Counted from the first letter of the stretch, positions 36,553 to 45,780 are shown. The stretch is 64,000 nucleotides of DNA from Chitinophaga varians (GCF_012641275.1 NZ_JABAIA010000002.1:992001-1056000); one strand, 5' to 3'. A program made the numbers and translations. The notes: a model not told the origin generated them from the letters alone.

Positions 36553-37866
36553 ATGAAGAAAACGTTTTTATGGCTGCTGCCGGCGCTGTTGTCCTTACAG
36601 CTCTCCGCCCAGCAGCGCAAGCCTAATGTGATCTTTATCCTGGCCGATGATATGGGTTATGGCGATGCCAGCTGCTATGGCAGTCCGCAGATCCGTACAC
36701 CGCAGCTAGACCGCTTGGCTAGAGAGGGTTTCCGCAGCACCGGCTTTATGGTGTCTGCACCGTCTTGTACGCCCAGCCGCGCTTCTTTGCTGACCGGCCG
36801 TTATCCCGATAAAGTGAACATGCCTTATGCCGTGGCGCCGGGTGACAGTCACGCGCTGGCAGACAGTATTTTTACCCTCGCCAAAATGTTTAAGGCCAAT
36901 CATTACCAGACCATGATGATCGGCAAATGGCACCTGGGCGATAAGGCCAATAGCCGTCCGCTGTCACACGGCTTCGACCATTTTTTCGGCATGCTGTACA
37001 GCCACGATTACCAGTCGCCTTTTGTGAACACAGACACCACGCTGGCCGTCTTCCACGATAATACCCGTGTCATCGAAAAACCGGATTACAGTAAACTGAT
37101 GGGCTGGTACACCGACAGCGCGCTGGCTTACATCAACCGCGCCGGCAGGAGCAGCCAGCCGTTTTTCCTGTACCTGCCTTTCCCGATGCCGCATGCGCCG
37201 CTGGCCGTTCCGCAGGAATGGGCGGGCAAGTCACGGGCAGGGCTATACGGCGATGTGATTGAACAGCAGGACGCCTGTATCGGAAAAATCATTGCCTTGC
37301 TGCGCCAGCTGAAGCTGGACAAGAACACTATCGTGATGTTCACCAGTGACAACGGTCCATGGAACGCCATGCCCGACCGCATGTTGCAGCGTGATATCGT
37401 AAAACCATGGGACCATGGCTCCACCGGCCCTTTCCGCGGTGGCAAGGCCAATACCTACGAAGGCGGTCACCGTGAGCCGTTCATTGCCTGGGCGCCTGGC
37501 CGTATCCCTGCGGGCATCGAAGGGGACCAACCTTTTATTATCAATGACATTTTGCCCACGCTGGCTACCGCTACCGGCTATACGCAGCCGTTGCCCGCTA
37601 ACCTGGACGGGATCAATTGCTGGGGACATATTACCGGCCGGCAGCCACAGCTGCCGCAAAGACCGCTCTTTTATCTGAGCGCGCTCGGTAAACTGGAAGC
37701 CGTTCGCCTCGGTGACTGGAAACTGCGCATCGCTACTGCGGAAAAAGGCAAAACGCCTGAAGTGGAGTTGTATAACCTGACACTGGACAACAGTGAAAAA
37801 CATAATGTGGCGGGCAAGTACCCGGAGATTGTATCGTCGATGAAACAGTTGCTGGATAAATATTAA
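36553..37866 (+). CDS. Exported type I sulfatase
   Basis: The start ATG at 36553 gives 437 aa with a signal peptide (MKKTFLWLLPALLSLQLSAQ). Metal-binding FILADDMGYGDASCYG follows, then the formylglycine signature SCTPSRASLLTGRY, with Cys72 as the residue converted by a formylglycine-generating enzyme. GKWHLG and FTSDNGPWN are further family motifs. It should hydrolyse sulfate esters on sugars in the periplasm, probably from sulfated polysaccharides. An earlier in-frame ATG at 36520 adds 11 polar residues before the signal peptide. It lies 57 bp after the UvrA-like gene, close enough for read-through, though the two have no obvious functional link. A strong terminator follows. Confidence 0.93.
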   Translation: MKKTFLWLLPALLSLQLSAQQRKPNVIFILADDMGYGDASCYGSPQIRTPQLDRLAREGFRSTGFMVSAPSCTPSRASLLTGRYPDKVNMPYAVAPGDSHALADSIFTLAKMFKANHYQTMMIGKWHLGDKANSRPLSHGFDHFFGMLYSHDYQSPFVNTDTTLAVFHDNTRVIEKPDYSKLMGWYTDSALAYINRAGRSSQPFFLYLPFPMPHAPLAVPQEWAGKSRAGLYGDVIEQQDACIGKIIALLRQLKLDKNTIVMFTSDNGPWNAMPDRMLQRDIVKPWDHGSTGPFRGGKANTYEGGHREPFIAWAPGRIPAGIEGDQPFIINDILPTLATATGYTQPLPANLDGINCWGHITGRQPQLPQRPLFYLSALGKLEAVRLGDWKLRIATAEKGKTPEVELYNLTLDNSEKHNVAGKYPEIVSSMKQLLDKY

Positions 37867-37881
37867 GCTACCTATATCCGA

Positions 37882-37906
37882 CCCCGGCCTCCCGCCGGGG
37901 TTTTTT
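37882..37906 (+). terminator. Intrinsic terminator after sulfatase gene
   Basis: A 7-bp stem (CCCCGGC 37882-37888 with GCCGGGG 37894-37900) closes a 5-nt loop and is followed by six T residues, 15 bp after the stop codon. Confidence 0.9.
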
Positions 37907-38552
37907 ACTCCCCGTATTCCCGCATCAGTCGTTCAAACACATCTCTTTCAATATACAGGTCAAAGCTATCCGGGTGAACAATACTTCTTTCCCGCAGTTG
38001 TTTGAGGGAGCGGTTAAAACTTCTCACCGATACGCCCAGGTAATCGGCCAGGTCTTTTTTAGCGAAGCTGGTCTGTTGGGTGGCCAGGACAGACAACAAT
38101 TTCAGCATGGCATATTCCGCCGGGTAAACCTGTTGATAGGACGCGCGGGCGGAGGTCTGATTCAGCCGGTGCGCGAGTGATAACAGCAGCAGCCTGTTCA
38201 GTTCCGCGTTATGCGTGATCAGGTAGGCAAAATAATCGGTAGTGATACACCAGGCGGTTACTTCCGTGAGGGCTGTCACGGTGGTCAGGTTCGGTGTCTT
38301 TTGAATCACTTCAATTTCTCCCAGCAGTTCCCCTTCTCCCAAAAACTGGACAATAAAATCTTTCCCGTTGTCTTCTGTGATGTGAACTTTGGAAAGCCCT
38401 GTCTGTTGTACAAAGACGTACTTGTTGCCCTGCCCCTGCTTCAGCAGGTGACTGCCGGCGGGCCATGACTGTAGAAATACCCGGTCCTTTTTCTCGGCTT
38501 CCGTCAGCTGGTTTTCAATGAATGTTAATATTGCGCGATTGGTATGTATCAT
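37905..38552 (-). CDS. Crp/Fnr-family transcriptional regulator
   Basis: The 215-aa protein has a cyclic-nucleotide-type beta-roll sensor (about residues 20-110, SHLLKQGQGNKYVFVQQTGL and LGEGELLGEIEVI), a long dimer helix and a winged helix with KKDLADYLGVSVRSFNRSLKQL (about 167-190). No Cys cluster for an Fe-S centre is seen at the N-terminus, so it is not a classic FNR. The start is ATG 38552; an in-frame TTG five codons earlier is less likely. It is divergent from a HAD/CAT-like gene pair, and a perfect palindrome lies between the two starts. Control of itself and of that pair is likely but inferred. Confidence 0.9.
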   Translation of the reverse strand: MIHTNRAILTFIENQLTEAEKKDRVFLQSWPAGSHLLKQGQGNKYVFVQQTGLSKVHITEDNGKDFIVQFLGEGELLGEIEVIQKTPNLTTVTALTEVTAWCITTDYFAYLITHNAELNRLLLLSLAHRLNQTSARASYQQVYPAEYAMLKLLSVLATQQTSFAKKDLADYLGVSVRSFNRSLKQLRERSIVHPDSFDLYIERDVFERLMREYGE

Positions 38553-38560
38553 GATGAGCT

Positions 38561-38574
38561 GGGACAAATGTCCC
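38561..38574. promoter_or_regulatory. Palindrome GGGAC-AAAT-GTCCC, probable Crp/Fnr site
   Basis: Perfect 5-bp arms flank an AAAT centre, 9 bp upstream of the Crp/Fnr gene start and 49 bp upstream of the divergent HAD gene. The 14-bp size and position suit a Crp/Fnr-family dimer site acting as an autorepressor and possibly on the HAD-CAT unit. Confidence 0.55.
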
Positions 38575-38622
38575 GTTTTTTCGCAGTTGAAGCTATTAAT
38601 TTTACAGAAATTTTAAGAATTT

Positions 38623-39315
38623 ATGAAAGGCATACAAACCATCGCCTTCGACGCTGATGACACCTTATGGGTCAATGAACCATATTTCCGGGAAGTAGAG
38701 AACAAATTCTGCGGCCTGCTGGAAGACTATCTGCCGCATCATACCGTAGAGCAGGAGCTGTTTAAAACAGAGATGCAGAACCTGTCGCTGTACGGTTACG
38801 GCGTAAAAGCATTCATGCTGGCAATGATAGAAACCATCCTGCGCGTAACGGAGAACGCCGCCAATCCGGTATTGATTGCTAAAGTGCTCGAATATGGCAA
38901 AGAGCAGCTGAATAAAGACATAGAACTGCTGGACGGTGTGAAGGACGTCCTCGAAGCCCTTAAAGGCAAATACCGCCTCGTAGTGGCCACCAAAGGCGAC
39001 CTGCTGGACCAGGAACGGAAACTCAATAAATCCGGTCTCGCCCACTATTTCCATCATATCGAAATCATGAGCGACAAACAGGAAAAAGACTACCGCAAAC
39101 TGTTGCGTCACCTGGACTGTCCGCCGGAAGGTTTTCTGATGATCGGCAACTCTATCAAATCAGATATTTTACCGGTGCTGGCCATCGGCGGGCATGCCAT
39201 TCACATTCCTTATCATACCGTATGGGCACATGAAGTAGTGGAAGGGGAAGTGAAAGACGAAAGATTTTATTCATTTGAAAACATTACGGCCATACTGCCG
39301 AAACTATTGTCATGA
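38623..39315 (+). CDS. HAD-family hydrolase
   Basis: The 230-aa protein is a HAD-superfamily phosphatase with the nucleophile motif FDADDTLW (D10 and D12), a helical cap (about residues 20-100), a middle motif VVATKGD and the C-terminal motif MIGNSIKSDILPVLAIGG. It is cytoplasmic. It overlaps the next gene by four bases (ATGA at 39312-39315), so the two are translated together. It is divergent from the Crp/Fnr regulator. The substrate cannot be read from the sequence. A dephosphorylating enzyme coupled to an acetyltransferase suggests they act on one small molecule, which is inference. Confidence 0.88.
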   Translation: MKGIQTIAFDADDTLWVNEPYFREVENKFCGLLEDYLPHHTVEQELFKTEMQNLSLYGYGVKAFMLAMIETILRVTENAANPVLIAKVLEYGKEQLNKDIELLDGVKDVLEALKGKYRLVVATKGDLLDQERKLNKSGLAHYFHHIEIMSDKQEKDYRKLLRHLDCPPEGFLMIGNSIKSDILPVLAIGGHAIHIPYHTVWAHEVVEGEVKDERFYSFENITAILPKLLS

Positions 39316-39935
39316 AACAACAACTGGACATCAACACCTGGGCCAGAAAAGACCATTTTCAGTTTTTTAGTCAGTTCGAGGAGCCTTTCTTTGGGGTATG
39401 CGTAAACGTGGACTGTACCCGTGCGTATTTTACATCAAAGGCAAACGGGTATTCCTTTTTCCTGTACTACCTGCATAAAGCCATGGTAGCCATGAACGTT
39501 ATAGAACCGTTCCGCTACCGTATCATCGATAAAGAGGTGTGGGTATATGACCATATCGGTCCTTCGCCTACCATCAACCGGCCGGACGGTACTTTCGGCT
39601 TTGCCTATTTTCCGTACCATCCTGATTTTAAGACGTTCGCAGTCACCGCAGGAGAAGAAGCAGAAAGGGTGCGGAACAGCACCGGGCTGGTGCCTGCGGT
39701 ATCGGGAGAAAACGTGGTGCACTGTTCTTCCATGCCATGGATTGAGTTCACCTCACTATCACATGCCCGCAGTTTTTCTTTTAAAGACAGTTGCCCTAAA
39801 ATATCTTTCGGTAAGATGACCGAAAAAGAAGGGAAGATGATGATGCCGGTGTCTGTACATGTACACCATGCACTGATGGACGGATACCATGTAGGGCTGT
39901 TCCTGGAGGAGTTCCAGCGGCAGCTGGATATTTAG
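39312..39935 (+). CDS. Chloramphenicol acetyltransferase-like protein
   Basis: The 207-aa protein has the length and fold markers of trimeric chloramphenicol acetyltransferases. The catalytic motif HHALMDGYH has its base at His185. FSFFL-like YSFFLYYLHKAMVAMN and the structural SMPWIEFTSLSHA segment also match. It would transfer acetyl from acetyl-CoA to a hydroxyl group. Several such CAT-like proteins in Bacteroidota are not drug-resistance enzymes, so resistance should not be assumed. It starts inside the stop of the HAD gene and forms a coupled pair with it. Confidence 0.88.
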   Translation: MKQQLDINTWARKDHFQFFSQFEEPFFGVCVNVDCTRAYFTSKANGYSFFLYYLHKAMVAMNVIEPFRYRIIDKEVWVYDHIGPSPTINRPDGTFGFAYFPYHPDFKTFAVTAGEEAERVRNSTGLVPAVSGENVVHCSSMPWIEFTSLSHARSFSFKDSCPKISFGKMTEKEGKMMMPVSVHVHHALMDGYHVGLFLEEFQRQLDI

Positions 39936-39938
39936 CTA

Positions 39939-40319
39939 TTACAGATAATTGCTCACTTCGATGAGATTCCCGTCCGGGTCCCGGAAGTAAACAGAGATAA
40001 TAGGGCCGTTGGCGCCTGTTCTCTTTACTTCTGATTCCAGGAGGGGAATATTTTTATTGATCAGCTCCTCTTTTACTTCGCGTATAGGTGTTCCCGTTAT
40101 AAAGCAGAGGTCCGCCGAGCCGGGTGTTGGATGTGTAGCCTTCGGCTCAAATTCATTTCCTTTTTGATGCAGATTGATTTTTTGTTGGCCGAATTTGAGG
40201 GCTTTGCGGTTATTGGCGAAGGTTTGGATTTCCATGCCCAGAATTTCCTGGTAGAAGCGGCAGGTGGCCTCTATGTCGGCGACGGTAAGGACGAGGTGGT
40301 CGAGGTGTGATATTTTCAT
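39939..40319 (-). CDS. VOC-family (glyoxalase/dioxygenase-like) protein
   Basis: The 126-aa protein has the paired beta-alpha-beta-beta-beta modules of the vicinal oxygen chelate fold: [21 protein letters not shown] at the N-terminus (His in LDHLV as a likely metal ligand) and [17 protein letters not shown] at the C-terminus (Glu ligand). ADLCFIT lies in the second module. Such proteins include glyoxalases, ring-cleaving dioxygenases and fosfomycin- or bleomycin-binding proteins. The exact reaction is unknown. It converges with the CAT-like gene, 3 bp apart, and stands alone. Confidence 0.88.
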   Translation of the reverse strand: MKISHLDHLVLTVADIEATCRFYQEILGMEIQTFANNRKALKFGQQKINLHQKGNEFEPKATHPTPGSADLCFITGTPIREVKEELINKNIPLLESEVKRTGANGPIISVYFRDPDGNLIEVSNYL

Positions 40320-40527
40320 GACGGAGGATTGGTGTTAATTCCTGAAGGTACAACTAATACTATTTCTGATATTGATCTACACGAAACGCCGGTATCGTTT
40401 CGACTTCCGTATCGTCCAATTAAAACAACAATTGCCGGAGAACAGAAGCCATCAATCCCCCTTCTTTTAAAGTCAAATTATAAAAATTTCAATCGATTGC
40501 GTAACTTAACCCTAATTCCCTTCTGTT

Positions 40528-43446
40528 ATGAAAAAATTACTCTTCCTGATAGGCGTCAGTATACTCAGTATAACGGCCACCATGGCGGCCAATGGCCCGG
40601 GAAAGCCCAATGGCAACGCGACCATCCCGCTGCCGCTCCCCCGCGCCATTCCCCGCCCAATATCCCCGCACATCGCTGCTATTTCCGCAGACACGATAAA
40701 AGTCGTTACCGGCAGCACCTACGCCTATACCGTAGATACGAAAGCAAACGAAGGCCTGGTCAGCACCGCCACCACGGCAGCGCATTTGTTAGCAGAACTG
40801 CAAACCAACGTAGCCGTATACAGCCGCCAGATCACAGGAGCGGATGGCAAACCCAAAGACACCGGCATTATCACGGCCGGTGACCGCCTCACACTTACCA
40901 ACGCCAGAGGCAGCACAATTTACTACCTGCTGCCGCAACAACAAGCCCTCACCGGCCGGTTGGAGCTACAACGACCAACAATAACGGCGCAGGTAAAAAA
41001 CACCATCACGCTGCATTATACCGCCGGCCAGCGAAGCCCGGATGCCACGGTAGTGATAAAATTCCCGGCAGGCATTAACATCACGGAGGAAAATACCACG
41101 GTCAACATAATAGGCCGTGGCGCCGTACTGCTAAAGGACCTTCCCCATCAATCTATCGGCCGCACCGGTACCCGCTATTCCTATACACGTACAGGCGAAG
41201 CCGTCATATCAGGTAATGGAAATACCCTCACGCTCCGCCACCTGGACCTGCGCCCGGCGAACGGGCCGGACATCGTCCTGACAATACATGATGTAACACC
41301 GGCAAATACCGGCCGGTATTTCATCAGCGCTGCCTGTACCACGTCGCAGCCCGCCGTGTTGACCAGCTCGGGACTGGCAGGAGAAACAACCTCCCTCTGG
41401 GTAACGAACAACATCTCCGATTTTAAAAGAGTGCTGATAAAAGACAAACCTTATCATGAACATTCTAACGACTATACACAAACGCAGTTCCGCTGGACGC
41501 CGCACGGTGCTGCCAAAGTATCGATGGAACTGTCTACAGACACCGGCCGCCGCTGGTCGGCCGCGAAAGCCACAATAGACGCCGAACATGGCACTGCTAC
41601 GGTTACGGGCTTACGGAAGGATCGGCTGTATCATTTCCGTTTGGTATTCAAAGGCGGCGGTTCCAATATCGCCGGTTATTATACCGGCCTGCTGGATATA
41701 AAACACTTCGGCGTGCAGAGCAGCGATACTACCGATCATACGGACCGCATCAATGAGGCTATCAACTTCGTCCATAACATCGGTGGCGGCACACTGCTTT
41801 TCAGCGAAGGCACCTACAACGTGCGTACGGTACACCTGCAAAGCAACGTGTACCTCTACATCGGCAGGCAGGCAACAATCCGGGCCCTGAAGGGCGCAGA
41901 TGCACCGGAGAGCACCTGGTTCAGCGATAAAGCCTACCGCTCCGGCCTTTCACCGACAGACGCCGGTCCCTACGAAGACCCGGAAAACTACCTCACCAAA
42001 CAGGACGTCGGGCATCACTACTTTCACAATGCCATGTTCTTCGGCGAACGGCTGGACAACATCAAAATCATCGGCAACGGCCTTATCACGGGAAACGGCA
42101 ACCTCGTCACCAGCGACAAAGTGATGAACAACCCGCCAGACAAACGCGCGGATAAAATGTTCTCGCTGAAACTATGTACCAATGTGGAGATAGGCGGCAT
42201 CCACCGGGATAATGACCTGTGGTACGATTCTACCAAAGACATGCCTTATTATGAAGGTCTGGACACAGCTGATGACAGCAACATGCTACAGATAGACCGC
42301 GCCGGCCATTTCGTGCTGCTGGCCACCGGCACAGACACGCTCTTTGTACATGATACCTATTTCGGGAAAATGAACCAGACCAACGTACGGGACATCTACG
42401 ATTTTATGGGCTGTAACCAGGTAACGGTCAGGAATATTTTTTCCCGCGTCAGTTCGGATGATATCGTCAAGCCAGGATCTGACTGCTCTCTCGGATTTAC
42501 CCGTCCGGCGCGGCATTACAGGGTACGTAACGTGATCGGCGATACGAACTGCAATCTTTTCCAGATTGGCTCTGAAACAGCGGACGATATCATGGACATC
42601 TGCGTGGACAATATATACGTATTGGGCGCTAATAAAGCAGGGTTCTCCATCTCCACGAATGACGGAGGCCATGTGAAAGACATCCACCTCAACTGCGGGC
42701 ATACCGGTCCGGTGAACCGGCGTTCCCGTATGCAGCGCACTACGGCGCCGTTTTTTATCTCCATCTCCAACCGCGGACGGGTCATCGGCGCTACCGTGGG
42801 TAAATACACCTTCCGGGAAGAAGACCGGAAACGTACGGAATTGCTGGTGCAGAACGTGAGCATCGGACAGGTGGAAAACATCCTTATCAACAGTATAGAT
42901 ATCTCGGAAGTGTACAGCGGCAGTTCTTTCGGCAATGGCATCCGCTGGAAGCCGTTCGATGGCTCACAAAGCCGGTCTACCTCCATCATAGCCGGTTATG
43001 GCCTGCCGGCATCCGGTGATGTGGAAGGCGGACTGGACTTCACCCTGCCGGATGGCCGTCATACCGGTTACATCCGGAATGTTGTTTTTAACGATGTACA
43101 CATTACCGACAAAGGCGGACGTCCGCTGGCGGATACGGCCAACCGGCCACCGGAGTTGGGAGTGGGACAATACAATGTTTCAAACCTGAAAATCCAGCCT
43201 TCATACGGGCTGTGGGCGCGCCATGTGGAAGGATTGATGGTCAGGGAAAGCTCGTTCAGCTATGAGAAGCAGGACGGCCGGTATGCGCTCTTCCTCGATG
43301 ACGTAAAAGGAGCGGAGATTTCCGGCGTTAAGGTCGTCAGGGCTGCTGATGCCACGGAGTGGCTCCGCAGTGTGCGGTCTTCCGGGATTCAATGGAAAAG
43401 CATCCTGGTTTATCGCGATGAATGGGGTAAAACGAGCAGCCGTTAA
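40528..43446 (+). CDS. Exported GH28-like beta-helix enzyme (polygalacturonase-like)
   Basis: The 972-aa protein has a signal peptide (MKKLLFLIGVSILSITATMA) and an N-terminal beta-sandwich region (about residues 50-400) with Ig/fibronectin-like strands. A long right-handed beta-helix follows (about 400-960). The helix begins DIKHFGVQSSDTTDHTDRIN and GGGTLLFSEGTYNVRTVHL, the pectate-lyase/GH28 start, and contains repeated short strands such as NVEIGG and NVTVRN-like segments. VSSDDIVKPGSD resembles the paired catalytic Asp motif of GH28, but the downstream His motif is not obvious. It probably cleaves a pectin-like or other acidic glycan in the periplasm or outside. It stands alone. Confidence 0.8.
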   Translation: MKKLLFLIGVSILSITATMAANGPGKPNGNATIPLPLPRAIPRPISPHIAAISADTIKVVTGSTYAYTVDTKANEGLVSTATTAAHLLAELQTNVAVYSRQITGADGKPKDTGIITAGDRLTLTNARGSTIYYLLPQQQALTGRLELQRPTITAQVKNTITLHYTAGQRSPDATVVIKFPAGINITEENTTVNIIGRGAVLLKDLPHQSIGRTGTRYSYTRTGEAVISGNGNTLTLRHLDLRPANGPDIVLTIHDVTPANTGRYFISAACTTSQPAVLTSSGLAGETTSLWVTNNISDFKRVLIKDKPYHEHSNDYTQTQFRWTPHGAAKVSMELSTDTGRRWSAAKATIDAEHGTATVTGLRKDRLYHFRLVFKGGGSNIAGYYTGLLDIKHFGVQSSDTTDHTDRINEAINFVHNIGGGTLLFSEGTYNVRTVHLQSNVYLYIGRQATIRALKGADAPESTWFSDKAYRSGLSPTDAGPYEDPENYLTKQDVGHHYFHNAMFFGERLDNIKIIGNGLITGNGNLVTSDKVMNNPPDKRADKMFSLKLCTNVEIGGIHRDNDLWYDSTKDMPYYEGLDTADDSNMLQIDRAGHFVLLATGTDTLFVHDTYFGKMNQTNVRDIYDFMGCNQVTVRNIFSRVSSDDIVKPGSDCSLGFTRPARHYRVRNVIGDTNCNLFQIGSETADDIMDICVDNIYVLGANKAGFSISTNDGGHVKDIHLNCGHTGPVNRRSRMQRTTAPFFISISNRGRVIGATVGKYTFREEDRKRTELLVQNVSIGQVENILINSIDISEVYSGSSFGNGIRWKPFDGSQSRSTSIIAGYGLPASGDVEGGLDFTLPDGRHTGYIRNVVFNDVHITDKGGRPLADTANRPPELGVGQYNVSNLKIQPSYGLWARHVEGLMVRESSFSYEKQDGRYALFLDDVKGAEISGVKVVRAADATEWLRSVRSSGIQWKSILVYRDEWGKTSSR

Positions 43447-43451
43447 TATGC

Positions 43452-43835
43452 CTATTGCGCCCTGGTGGCTTTGTCAATCCAGAACACCAGCTTTTGGGCA
43501 TCGATCTCCTTCAAAGGAATTTCCTTATCATTATCCAGGCCACGGGTGAAATATACCGTGGTTTTCAGTGTTTGGCCCTTATCCAGCCCGTCTTCAAAGA
43601 GGGCTACGCCGTACAGTTCTTTGTCAGCCGTAGATTCTGCAGCGATACGCAGGATACCGATATTGTACCGGCCGTTATTCTTAACGGTGATAACGCCGTT
43701 CTGATAGGTGTAACTGATACCTTTAACGGTGCCCAGAAATGTTGCGTTGGTACTTGTCGGGGCCTTGTAAGTCTGGCATTTGGCAATCTGTGGCGCGAAT
43801 GCTAAAAAGAGCAAAAAAATCAGTAATTTATTCAT
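43452..43835 (-). CDS. Small exported protein of unknown function
   Basis: Starting at ATG 43835, the 127-aa product has a signal peptide (MNKLLIFLLFLAFAPQIAKC) and about 105 mature residues with alternating beta strands (GISYTYQNGVITVKNNGRYN), suggesting a small beta-sandwich of transthyretin or FN3-like size. The upstream in-frame extension to 44018 has no sensible protein character and overlaps the divergent kinase gene. I do not recognise the family. It converges with the beta-helix enzyme gene. An exact TAnnTTTG element lies 20 bp upstream. Confidence 0.7.
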   Translation of the reverse strand: MNKLLIFLLFLAFAPQIAKCQTYKAPTSTNATFLGTVKGISYTYQNGVITVKNNGRYNIGILRIAAESTADKELYGVALFEDGLDKGQTLKTTVYFTRGLDNDKEIPLKEIDAQKLVFWIDKATRAQ

Positions 43836-43855
43836 CGAAAGATAAAAATATATTG

Positions 43856-43863
43856 CAAAAATA
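43856..43863 (-). promoter_or_regulatory. -7 promoter element of small exported protein gene
   Basis: On the minus strand, TATTTTTG (43863-43856) matches TAnnTTTG, 20 bp before the start codon. The region is A/T-rich, so chance is possible. A near match, TATCTTTA, on the plus strand (43870-43877) could serve the divergent kinase gene. Confidence 0.35.
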
Positions 43864-43964
43864 CATTTTATCTTTATACGGCGATTTGTGATTAATTTCG
43901 TAACAGAATAAATCAAGCATGTGATGTTCACCGTGGAGAATGTGCTCAGCAAACCGATATCCCA

Positions 43965-45734
43965 ATGACCTATTTTAGATTGTTCCACCCCGTGCTGCTT
44001 GCACGGGAAATTATACATACCGGGACTGCCCAGCTGGAAGGAGAGGAGAAGAAACGAGTCAGTATCATCAACACCCTCAGTCTTGCATCAATTGCTCTTT
44101 GTCTGATCTTCGGCACTGTTATTTACTATCTTACCAGTAACCTGGAGATCCTGATACCCGCTTACGCAGAAGCCCTTTTGTTTGTGGTGGTGCTTATGCT
44201 CAACCATTTCCGGTGGCATAATACAGCAGCCATCCTGACGGCTTGTGTGCATAACCTTTCCATCGTTTATTTCAGCGCATTGCTGGGCATGGTAACAGAA
44301 GTGTACCTGCTGTTCTTTTTCCTGCTGGGCGCTGCATTGATGGTGTTTCACGGTAAACGGCTACTGATAAAATTCAGTATAGCCATCTCCGTGATATGCC
44401 TGGTATTGTGCGAACTGAATTACTACTACTATTTCATAGAACCGCTGCCGCTGACGGTGGAAGAGCAGTTCCTCATCCGTTGGGTGACCATCCCGGCCAT
44501 TTTAGTGCTGGACGTGATCACTTTTGCCTTATATGTACGTACGTTGCGGCGTAAAAACGCACAGCTGGAGCGGAAAGCCACCGAGCTGGAAATGGCTGAC
44601 AAGGCCACGAGGCGTCAGGCGATGGAAACTTCCCATGAAATGAGGAATCCTTTTAACGCCGTGTACGGCATATCGCAGGACCTGTTGATGCAGGTACAGA
44701 AAAGCGATCTGTATCCGGCTGAGCTGAAAGCCTCCATCGAGCATTTGTATTCGGCCTCGCATAATGTGTTGCAGATCCTCAACAACAACCTGGAGCACTT
44801 CCGGCAGCAGGAAGGCGTGGCGCCGCAGCTGGAAACAGGCGTGTTCAATGTGCGGGACTGGGCCGGCGAAGCAACAGCCATCTACCAGTACATCGCCAAT
44901 GTGAGGGATGTCAGTATTGCGTTGGAGATAGACCCACAAATGCCTGCGCGGGTAGAAGGAGATAAAATCAAACTAACCCAGATACTCAACAACCTGTTGT
45001 TTAACGCCATCAAGTTCACCCATGCAAACAGTACGGTCACCGTACAGATCGGGCCAAACGGAACACAATGGCAGTTAATGGTGAAAGACAGCGGCGAAGG
45101 GATTCCGCCGGAACGCCTGTCGACTATTTTTTCACCGTATGTGTCTGAGCAGCATGCTTTCGGCGGTACGGGGCTGGGATTGCCGATTGTACAGCGTTTC
45201 GTGGAACTGATGGGCGGTACCATTACCGTGACCAGTAAAGCCGGTGAAGGGTCTGTATTTACCGTCAGCCTCCCGATGGTGGTGGTGGAAGAAACGCCGG
45301 CGCCGACTGTTCCGGTGAACAGGAACATCACGCTCCGTGCATTTCCCGGTGTAAAGGCATTGGTGGTGGATGATAACCAGATGAGCAATATGATCCTCAG
45401 CCGTTTTTTGGAACGGATGGAATGCCAGACCACAGCAGCTTATAGTGGTGAAGAAGGGCTGAAAATGGCTATCGGCACACATCCTGACATTATCTTTCTG
45501 GATTCCCATATGCCGGGAATGGACGGCAAAGCCACGCTGGCGGCGCTGCGGGAAAACCCCGCAACGCGTGATGCCATCGTGATCATCGTTTCCGGCGACG
45601 CGGCCGAAGCATCCATCGCAGAGATGCTCACAGCCGGCGCCGATGATTTTATGACCAAGCCTATCGATCTGAAAACCCTCAATGAGTTAATGGTCAAATT
45701 TGAGCCCCGTCTTACAAATTCACATAAGCAGTAG
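43965..45734 (+). CDS. Hybrid sensor histidine kinase/response regulator
   Basis: The 589-aa protein has six hydrophobic helices (about residues 35-190) as an integral membrane sensor. A short coiled coil (RKNAQLERKATELEMADKA) leads to the dimerisation helix with phospho-acceptor His224 (SHEMRNPFNAV). An ATPase domain follows (LNNLLFNAIKF, DSGEGIPP, GGTGLGLPI), then a complete receiver domain (about 465-585) with the acidic pair in VVDDNQ, phospho-acceptor Asp513 in FLDSHMPGMDG and Lys565. It lacks a phosphotransfer or output domain, so signalling must pass to another protein not seen here. Its stop codon lies within a 21-bp-period repeat. Confidence 0.93.
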   Translation: MTYFRLFHPVLLAREIIHTGTAQLEGEEKKRVSIINTLSLASIALCLIFGTVIYYLTSNLEILIPAYAEALLFVVVLMLNHFRWHNTAAILTACVHNLSIVYFSALLGMVTEVYLLFFFLLGAALMVFHGKRLLIKFSIAISVICLVLCELNYYYYFIEPLPLTVEEQFLIRWVTIPAILVLDVITFALYVRTLRRKNAQLERKATELEMADKATRRQAMETSHEMRNPFNAVYGISQDLLMQVQKSDLYPAELKASIEHLYSASHNVLQILNNNLEHFRQQEGVAPQLETGVFNVRDWAGEATAIYQYIANVRDVSIALEIDPQMPARVEGDKIKLTQILNNLLFNAIKFTHANSTVTVQIGPNGTQWQLMVKDSGEGIPPERLSTIFSPYVSEQHAFGGTGLGLPIVQRFVELMGGTITVTSKAGEGSVFTVSLPMVVVEETPAPTVPVNRNITLRAFPGVKALVVDDNQMSNMILSRFLERMECQTTAAYSGEEGLKMAIGTHPDIIFLDSHMPGMDGKATLAALRENPATRDAIVIIVSGDAAEASIAEMLTAGADDFMTKPIDLKTLNELMVKFEPRLTNSHKQ

Positions 45735-45780
45735 TTGGCATAGGACCACTAGTAGTTGGTAACCCGTAATTCGTAGTTGG
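45731..45780. repeat. Three-unit 21-bp-period repeat entering two gene ends
   Basis: GTAGTTGG occurs at 45731-45738, 45752-45759 and 45773-45780, exactly 21 bp apart, with AACCCGTAATTC between the last two. The repeat includes the last codons of the histidine kinase gene and the last codons of the terpene synthase gene on the opposite strand, where it encodes TNYELRVTNY. It looks like an intergenic repeat that has spread into coding sequence. Confidence 0.75.

Noticed and set aside
39312..39935. Chloramphenicol resistance gene
   Set aside because: The fold and HHxxxDG motif are present, but CAT-like proteins in this phylum are often not resistance enzymes and the gene is coupled to a HAD phosphatase.
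40382..40402. Inverted repeat CGAAACG-N7-CGTTTCG upstream of the beta-helix enzyme gene
   Set aside because: Seven-base arms of this kind are expected by chance in a window this size, and it has no supporting promoter nearby.
43836..44018. N-terminal extension of the small exported protein to 44018
   Set aside because: It would overlap the divergent kinase gene and precede a clear signal peptide with sequence lacking protein character.
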